DNA of 12,019 nucleotides, from the NCBI GenBank assembly GCA_051648405.1, contig JBOFFC010000164.1, positions 1 through 12,019 of the forward strand. The letters run 5' to 3'. The stretch comes from JBOFFC01 sp051648405 (GTDB lineage: Bacteria; Planctomycetota; Planctomycetia; Pirellulales; Lacipirellulaceae). The translations under genes were made by a program, and so were the position numbers. The first letter of the stretch is position 1. Every line of letters begins with the position of its first letter. This document shows, piece by piece, positions 7,368 to 12,019 of this stretch. The notes beneath the pieces are model-generated. The model saw only the letters and a program-made list of their open reading frames with translations, had not been told where the DNA came from and did no database searches.

Positions 7368-8696
7368 ATGAGGATCCGAAGCAGCCAGTTCCGCGCCGCC
7401 GCTCAGCGAGTCGCCCAAGGGGCCGCGATCGGGGCCGTCCTCGCCGGGCTAGGGGCCAACGCCTCGGCTCAAATGCCGGGCGGCGGGGTCTACCCGGCCC
7501 TGCACCAACAGCCAATGGCGCCCCCCTACTCGTTGGAGGGGGACTACGTGAACGCCCACGGCGAACCGATCGTCACCCCGGCGAGCTACGGCGCGCCGTG
7601 CGGGTGCCCGAGTTGCTCGGGGGGCGGAATGATGGGGGGCTGCCTGGCAGGCCCGAACGCTGGGGCTGGACTCAGCGGTTACGACCCCATGGGGGGCGCC
7701 GGCCTGAACACCGAGCAGTGTGGCCCGCACTACTTCGACTTCTCGGCCGAGTACCTTCGGTACGAGCGCGACGGTTCGCCGATCGGGGCGGGCCGAGTGA
7801 TCTCGACTTTCGGGTTTGCGAACTCACTCCAGGACGGCAGCCCCGACCCGACGAGTGTGTTCGCCCAGCGAGCAATCACCGACGAGACGATCGGCGGCGG
7901 CACGGGTGACGGATACCGGCTTACGGGCCGGATCGACGTCGGCGCCCTGTCGGTCTTCGAGATCGCCTACAGCGGCATCTACGACACCGACGGCAACGCG
8001 GGGGTCGCCATCGCCGACACTCAGGGAACGATCACCCCAGGCAACCCGAGCGACAACCAGACGCTGTACACGGTGTTCAACGACTTCGGCTCACGAACCG
8101 GAGGAGTGGTCGATCCCAACGGTCCGTTCCGCTTCACCGACAATGCGCTAGAGCACCGCATCGGCTACGAGTCGGAGCTGCACACGGCCGAGGCCCTTTT
8201 CCGGCGATACTGGGTAGGCTACAGCCCGCGAGTCAGCGGTACGGTGCACGTTGGATTCCGGTACACGAACCTGCAAGAGGAGATCAGCTTCTTCTCGCGC
8301 AGCGACTTCGGATCGACCACGTTTGCGTTTGACGCCGACAACCGGCTTGCCGGTTGTCAGGCGGGCGTCGATGGGTGGGTGACGATCGTGCAAGGGCTGC
8401 GTGTCGGTTCCGACGTGAAGGCCGGCGTCTACAACAACAACTACCGCGTCGGGACGGTCAATGGTGACACGGCGGCGTTCCTCGGCGAGCTGCGGCTGTC
8501 GCTCGTCGCCGACCTGACGCCGAGCTGGTCGTTCAAGACCGGCTACGAGCTGCTCTTCATCAGCGACCTGGCGCTGGCGGGCGACAACCTGTTCGTCCCC
8601 GGGGGCTTCGGCGGCGCCACGACAGCGACCAGCGCCGACGTCGACGGCGAAGCGTTCTTCCACGGCTTTCACGTCGGCGCCGAGTACGTCTACTAG
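7368..8696 (+). CDS. BBP7-family outer-membrane beta-barrel protein
   Basis: This 442-residue protein is predicted to be exported and to form an outer-membrane barrel. Residues 1-34 form a signal peptide with basic residues, a hydrophobic stretch (about 18-30) and a likely cut at ASA-Q. A Gly/Pro-rich linker follows, with cysteines C78, C80, C83 and C92. The barrel starts around YFDFSAEYLRYERDG (122-136). Alternating segments such as GTVHVGFRYTNLQEE, VGSDVKAGVYNNNYR and FHVGAEYVY follow, ending in an aromatic residue as is usual for outer-membrane barrels. This layout matches BBP7 (DUF1551), a family expanded in planctomycetes whose substrate is unknown. The gene stands alone, with a purine-rich Shine-Dalgarno region before ATG and a strong hairpin after its stop. 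Confidence 0.85.
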   Translation: MRIRSSQFRAAAQRVAQGAAIGAVLAGLGANASAQMPGGGVYPALHQQPMAPPYSLEGDYVNAHGEPIVTPASYGAPCGCPSCSGGGMMGGCLAGPNAGAGLSGYDPMGGAGLNTEQCGPHYFDFSAEYLRYERDGSPIGAGRVISTFGFANSLQDGSPDPTSVFAQRAITDETIGGGTGDGYRLTGRIDVGALSVFEIAYSGIYDTDGNAGVAIADTQGTITPGNPSDNQTLYTVFNDFGSRTGGVVDPNGPFRFTDNALEHRIGYESELHTAEALFRRYWVGYSPRVSGTVHVGFRYTNLQEEISFFSRSDFGSTTFAFDADNRLAGCQAGVDGWVTIVQGLRVGSDVKAGVYNNNYRVGTVNGDTAAFLGELRLSLVADLTPSWSFKTGYELLFISDLALAGDNLFVPGGFGGATTATSADVDGEAFFHGFHVGAEYVY

Positions 8697-8747
8697 CTGC
8701 CGCCGGAGTGGGGCGCGCGAACCCGACCCCACCAGCACCCGTCTTGT

Positions 8748-8791
8748 CGAACGCCCCCCGTGGCCTCTTGGGCCGCCACGGGGGGCGTTCG
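8748..8791 (+). terminator. Perfect 17-bp terminator-like hairpin after the BBP7 gene
   Basis: The arms 8748-8764 and 8775-8791 are exact reverse complements over 17 bases, with a ten-base loop (8765-8774). It begins 52 bases after the BBP7 stop. No T-run follows, so it is not a textbook intrinsic terminator, but such T-less GC-rich hairpins are common gene-end structures in GC-rich bacteria. The symmetry would allow action in both directions. Confidence 0.75.
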
Positions 8792-8850
8792 GCGTTACGG
8801 CGGCCGGGCTTCGAGCCCGACAACAACGTAGGCGCCCTGGCGGGCTGACG

Positions 8851-8856
8851 TATACT
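8851..8856 (+). promoter_or_regulatory. Possible -10 box of the hflX operon
   Basis: TATACT matches five of six positions of the sigma-70 -10 consensus and is the only AT-rich patch in this gap, 74 bases before the hflX start. No TTGACA-like element lies 16-18 bases upstream, so the call rests on the -10 and its position after the terminator hairpin. Confidence 0.4.
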
Positions 8857-8869
8857 AGAGCCGAGGCCC

Positions 8870-8885
8870 GCGGCGCCAGCGCCGC
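8870..8885 (+). promoter_or_regulatory. Stem-loop in the hflX leader
   Basis: GCGGCG, loop CCAG and CGCCGC form a six-bp hairpin ending 45 bases before the hflX ATG and just after the candidate -10 box. It matches the hairpin core at 7328-7343 at 15 of 16 bases. Confidence 0.4.
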
Positions 8886-8930
8886 CGATCAGGCCCCCGC
8901 GTAACTCCCGACAGGAACCCAACGAGCCGT

Positions 8931-10301
8931 ATGGAAATCGACCGCAAGCAGGGGGTCCAAAGCGAGTCGGCCGTGCTGGTCGGCGTGCAGCTTCCGGAGC
9001 ACGAGCCCCTGGTCGAGGAGCCGCTCGAAGAGCTCGCCGGCCTGGTCGAATCGGCCGGGGCCGAGGTGGTCGGTCGGTTGGTCCAACGGCGCGAGGCCCC
9101 GGACGTGACGGCCTACGTCGGCAAGGGGAAGCTCGCGGCCCTCAAGCAGATGGTCGAGGCGAGCGAGGCCGACGTCGTCGTGTTCGACAACGACCTGGCC
9201 CCCAGCCAAACGCGCAACCTCGAGCAAGAGCTCGGCGTGAAGGTCCTGGACCGGACCGAGCTGATCCTCGACATCTTTTCGACGCGGGCCCAGACGCACG
9301 AGGCGCGGCTGGCGGTCGAGCTCGCGCAGCTCGAGTACTCACTGCCCCGCCTCAAGCGGATGTGGACCCACCTGTCTCGGATGAAGATGGGGGTCGGCAT
9401 GCGCGGCCCGGGCGAGAAACAGCTCGAGACCGACCGGCGGCTCGTCGAGCGACGGATCCAAGACCTTAAGCGCGACCTCGACAAGGTCCTCAAGCGTAAA
9501 GAACGCGAGGTCGCCGCCCGCACCGACAACATGACCGTCTCGATAGTCGGCTACACGAACGCCGGCAAAAGCACGCTCCTGAACCGGCTGACCGACGCCG
9601 ACGTCTACGCAAAGGACCAGCTCTTCGCGACGCTCGACACGCGGACCCGCCGCTGGCGGCTCCCCGGCTGGGGGCCGGTGCTGCTAAGCGACACCGTGGG
9701 CTTCATCCGCAACTTGCCGCACCGCCTGATCGCCAGCTTCAAGGCGACGCTCGAAGAAGCCCGGCAGGCCGACCTGCTGCTGCACGTCGCCGACGCCAGC
9801 AACCCGGCGGTCATCGACCAAGTGCGGGCCGTGTACTCGGTCCTCGACGAGCTCGGCATCGACCACACCGACACGCTGCTGGTGCTCAACAAGGCCGACG
9901 CGGCCGAAGACGCGACCATCACGTTCCTGCTGCAGCGCTACGCCGGCGCCGTGACCTTGAGCGCCCGCACGGGCGAGGGGCTCGATCGCTTGACGACGGC
10001 AGTGAGCGACGCCCTCAGCCGCGGCTTCATCGACGCCGACGTCGAGATGTCGGTCACCAACGGCCGCTTGCTCGCCTACCTGGCGAAGCACGGCGAGGTG
10101 CTCAGCCGCACGTTCACGGACGAGCGCGTGACGGTCCACTGCCGCGTGCCGCGCAAGTACCTGGGGCAGGTCTCGCCGCTGGAGGCGACGGTCACACCGC
10201 GCGACGCCGGCGCGTGGGCCCCGTCGGTGACGCCCTCGGTTGCGAGCCCCGCGGAGCCGCCGCGCGACGCCTCGGGGGGCGCTGTGGGCGAAGTCGCGTG
10301 A
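8931..10301 (+). CDS. hflX: Ribosome-associated GTPase HflX
   Basis: HflX is a cytoplasmic GTPase of the Obg-HflX group that binds the 50S subunit and, in E. coli, splits stalled 70S ribosomes during stress. This 456-residue protein has the full pattern. An N-terminal HflX domain includes YVGKGKL (62-68) and FDNDLAPSQTRNLE (85-98). A helical linker contains GPGEKQLETDRR (159-170). The G domain has G1 GYTNAGKS (207-214), G3 DTVGF (254-258), G4 NKAD (320-323) and G5 SAR (344-346). A C-terminal domain follows, then a Pro/Ala-rich extension from about 424. ATG 8931 has AGGAA at 8913-8917, a rather wide 13-base spacing. It is the first gene of the run, and the next gene starts inside its stop codon. 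Confidence 0.97.
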   Translation: MEIDRKQGVQSESAVLVGVQLPEHEPLVEEPLEELAGLVESAGAEVVGRLVQRREAPDVTAYVGKGKLAALKQMVEASEADVVVFDNDLAPSQTRNLEQELGVKVLDRTELILDIFSTRAQTHEARLAVELAQLEYSLPRLKRMWTHLSRMKMGVGMRGPGEKQLETDRRLVERRIQDLKRDLDKVLKRKEREVAARTDNMTVSIVGYTNAGKSTLLNRLTDADVYAKDQLFATLDTRTRRWRLPGWGPVLLSDTVGFIRNLPHRLIASFKATLEEARQADLLLHVADASNPAVIDQVRAVYSVLDELGIDHTDTLLVLNKADAAEDATITFLLQRYAGAVTLSARTGEGLDRLTTAVSDALSRGFIDADVEMSVTNGRLLAYLAKHGEVLSRTFTDERVTVHCRVPRKYLGQVSPLEATVTPRDAGAWAPSVTPSVASPAEPPRDASGGAVGEVA

Positions 10302-11089
10302 CGCACCCCGCCGCGCCTCTCGAAGGTCGCCGCGCGCTCGTCACGGGGGCTTCGTCGGGGATCGGCCGCGAGCTGGCGATCCGCCTCGCCGAGCGTGGCG
10401 CCCGCGTTGCCCTGCTCGCTCGAAACGTCGAAGGCCTTGCCGAAACGGGGCGACTGGTCCGCGAAGCAAAACGGGACCCTCTGGTGCTCCCAGGGGACGC
10501 GACCAGCGCCGCCGACCGCCAGCGGGCCCTCGACGCGATCGTCGCAGCGTGGGGAGGCCTCGACCTGCTCGTCAACAACGCCGGGGTCAGCGCCCACGGG
10601 AGGTTCCACGAGTCGCGCCCCGAGCGCCTGCGGACCATCTTCGAGGTCAACCTGTTCACGGCCGCCGAGCTGACGCGCGAGGCGACGCCGCTGCTCGGCA
10701 ACGGCCAGCGGCCGTGCGTCGCGTTCGTCGGCTCGATCCTCGGCTGGCGCGGCGCGCCGCACAACGCCGAGTACTGCGCCAGCAAGTTCGCCCTCCGGGG
10801 CTTCGCCGAAGCGATCCGGCCGGAACTCGCGCGGCTGGGGGTCCACGTCCTGCACGCCTCGCCCGGCACGGTCGCTACGGGGTTCTTCGACCACCTCGTC
10901 GAAAAGCGCGGCGAGCTGCCTTGGGGCCGGCGTCGTGGCGTGACGCCGCGGTTCGTCGCCGAGCGCATCGTTCGCGGGATCGAGCGCCGCGCGAACGAGG
11001 TCACTATCGGGTGGCAGGCCGAGTGGTTCGTGCGCGCGACGCGCTGGGCGCCCTGGCTCGTGGACCGCATGATGAAGCGGTATGGATAA
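10298..11089 (+). CDS. Classical short-chain dehydrogenase/reductase (SDR family)
   Basis: This is an NAD(P)-dependent oxidoreductase of unknown substrate, 263 residues from the GTG start, the usual length of classical SDRs. It has the cofactor motif TGASSGIG (16-23), NNAG (93-96), and the catalytic tetrad N118, S146, Y159 and K163 (YCASK), with SPG (188-190) after the active site. Arg after the second strand (LLARN, 39-43) suggests NADP(H) preference; this is inference. I chose GTG 10298 because it overlaps the hflX stop in GTGA. An in-frame ATG at 10214 would add 28 residues lying entirely within hflX. The C-terminus is Trp- and Arg-rich (EWFVRATRWAPW), and the next gene overlaps its end by eight bases. 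Confidence 0.9.
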   Translation: MTHPAAPLEGRRALVTGASSGIGRELAIRLAERGARVALLARNVEGLAETGRLVREAKRDPLVLPGDATSAADRQRALDAIVAAWGGLDLLVNNAGVSAHGRFHESRPERLRTIFEVNLFTAAELTREATPLLGNGQRPCVAFVGSILGWRGAPHNAEYCASKFALRGFAEAIRPELARLGVHVLHASPGTVATGFFDHLVEKRGELPWGRRRGVTPRFVAERIVRGIERRANEVTIGWQAEWFVRATRWAPWLVDRMMKRYG

Positions 11090-12019
11090 CGACGCGCCCC
11101 AACGGCTTCTTCTCGCCCTGCTCGCCCTCCTACTCGTCCTCTGCGGGGGAGGGCCTTTGAGCGCTGCCGAGGGGCTGGCGGGCGACCAGCGCGAGGTGGC
11201 CGAGCGCTACGAACGCCTCGAAGCGGCCGCGCTGCGGATCGCCGACCTCGCCGAGGCCTCGGCCGCTGCCGAAGGGGCGCCCGCCGGAGCGGCCCGCGCC
11301 GAGCAGATCCGGGCCGCGATCCGCCAGGCGCAGACTTTGGGGGTTCGCGAGCGGTTCGGACGCGTCGTCGAATTGCTCGAGGGGGAACGGTTGGCCGCGG
11401 CTCAAGGAGACCAAGCCGAGCTCGCCGCGGGCCTCGAGGAGCTGCTGCGGGTTGTGATGACCGACCCCCGGGAGTCGCGGCTGGGGGAAGAGCGGAGGCG
11501 GATCGAGCGGCTCGCCAAAGAGCTGCGCTCCGCGGCCCGCGACCAACGAGACCTTCGCGACCGCACCGAGTCGGGCGCAGAGGACCGCGGCGCCGAGTCC
11601 CTCGCCGACGAGCAGCGCTCTCTAGGCGAGCGCGTCACCGGCCTCGGCGAGCTCGCCGACCAGGTCGAAGGGGCGGGGACCGCGGGAACGCCTCACCAGG
11701 GGGAGCAGGGGGGCGCACCGCAACCCGAAGGGGACTCGGCGCCCCCGTCGCTTGGCGAGCGAGTCAAGCGGGCGCAGGGCCCGATGCAGAAGGCCGAACA
11801 GCGACTCCGTGAACAAGACCGCGCCGACGCGTCCAAACAACAGCGCGACGCCGAGCGGGCGCTCGAGGCCGCGCAGCGCGCTGCCGAGGAGCACCTCCGC
11901 CAACTGCGCGAGGAAGAGCACCAGCAGCGCCTCGCGAGCCTAGCCGACCGCCTTCACCGCATGCACGCGGAAGAGCAGGGGGTCCTCCGCGACACGAAGC
12001 GCGCGACCGAAGCGGAGCG
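11082..12019 (+). CDS. Exported coiled-coil protein, N-terminal part (runs off window)
   Basis: An open frame starts at ATG 11082, eight bases before the end of the SDR gene, and stays open for 312 codons to the window edge, so the C-terminus is missing. Residues 1-28 look like a signal peptide: a short N-region, the hydrophobic run LLLALLALLLVL (9-20), and a likely cut near LSA-AE. C21 has Leu at -1, which does not fit a lipobox. The rest is rich in Glu, Arg, Ala and Gln, with long predicted coiled coils at about 34-200 and 227-312, broken by a Gly/Pro/Gln-rich segment at about 200-226. The codon-position pattern agrees with a real gene. I recognise no named family. It resembles the helical exported proteins common in planctomycete operons, and function is unknown. 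Confidence 0.75.
   Translation, partial: MDNDAPQRLLLALLALLLVLCGGGPLSAAEGLAGDQREVAERYERLEAAALRIADLAEASAAAEGAPAGAARAEQIRAAIRQAQTLGVRERFGRVVELLEGERLAAAQGDQAELAAGLEELLRVVMTDPRESRLGEERRRIERLAKELRSAARDQRDLRDRTESGAEDRGAESLADEQRSLGERVTGLGELADQVEGAGTAGTPHQGEQGGAPQPEGDSAPPSLGERVKRAQGPMQKAEQRLREQDRADASKQQRDAERALEAAQRAAEEHLRQLREEEHQQRLASLADRLHRMHAEEQGVLRDTKRATEAE

Noticed and set aside
8148..8738. A minus-strand 196-residue open frame opposite the BBP7 gene
   Set aside because: It mirrors the barrel coding strand, has no motif, and would start inside the BBP7 terminator region.
10214..10297. An upstream ATG start for the SDR gene
   Set aside because: It would add 28 residues unlike SDR N-termini, all inside hflX, whereas GTG 10298 gives a standard start distance to TGASSGIG.
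10192..11070. Long minus-strand open frames (272 and 292 residues) opposite the hflX end and the SDR gene
   Set aside because: They are Arg/Ala/Ser-rich with no motif, and lie opposite two genes with clear family motifs. They are shadows produced by GC-rich codon use.
11144..11146. A lipoprotein lipobox at C21 of the coiled-coil protein
   Set aside because: The residue before the cysteine is Leu; lipoboxes need Gly, Ala or Ser there. An ordinary signal-peptidase cut near LSA-AE fits better.
10240..11160. A plus-strand 306-residue open frame overlapping the SDR gene
   Set aside because: Very Arg/Pro-rich, no motif, and the SDR frame there carries the complete catalytic tetrad.

Overview
The window looks like a chromosomal piece of a GC-rich planctomycete, most likely Pirellulales; this is inferred from protein content, not from a marker gene. 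Three things point there. One is a giant secreted protein with the N-terminal motif LEDRQVMSA, SdrD B-like and GEVED modules, a dockerin-like segment and an acidic tail. The second is a BBP7 (DUF1551) outer-membrane beta-barrel protein. The third is the GC-rich, Arg/Asp-rich coding style throughout.

Layout. Positions 56-6691 (minus strand) hold one 2211-residue kexin-like subtilase with a P-domain and a long modular C-terminal half. Positions 6692-7367 are a 676-base gap between divergent genes. Its right half carries three copies of a short hairpin motif and one further hairpin before the next start codon. Positions 7368-8696 (plus) encode the BBP7 barrel, followed by a perfect 17-bp hairpin that probably terminates it. 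A -10-like box then precedes a three-gene run: hflX (8931-10301), a classical short-chain dehydrogenase/reductase (10298-11089), and the start of an exported coiled-coil protein (11082 to the window end). The last two genes each overlap the stop codon of the gene before, so the three probably form one translationally coupled operon.

How the genes relate. The protease and the barrel are both cell-envelope or extracellular products read away from a shared gap, but nothing shows that they work together. The hflX-SDR-coiled-coil group joins a ribosome-rescue GTPase, an oxidoreductase and an envelope protein, with no obvious common pathway.

No tRNA, rRNA, insertion sequence, CRISPR array or phage gene is visible. 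I see no complete undescribed defence or mobile system. The most unusual features are a ten-base G tract inside the protease gene, the repeated leader hairpins before the BBP7 gene, a near-identical 16-base hairpin before both the BBP7 gene and hflX, and the many calcium-loop motifs in the protease, two of them inside its catalytic domain.
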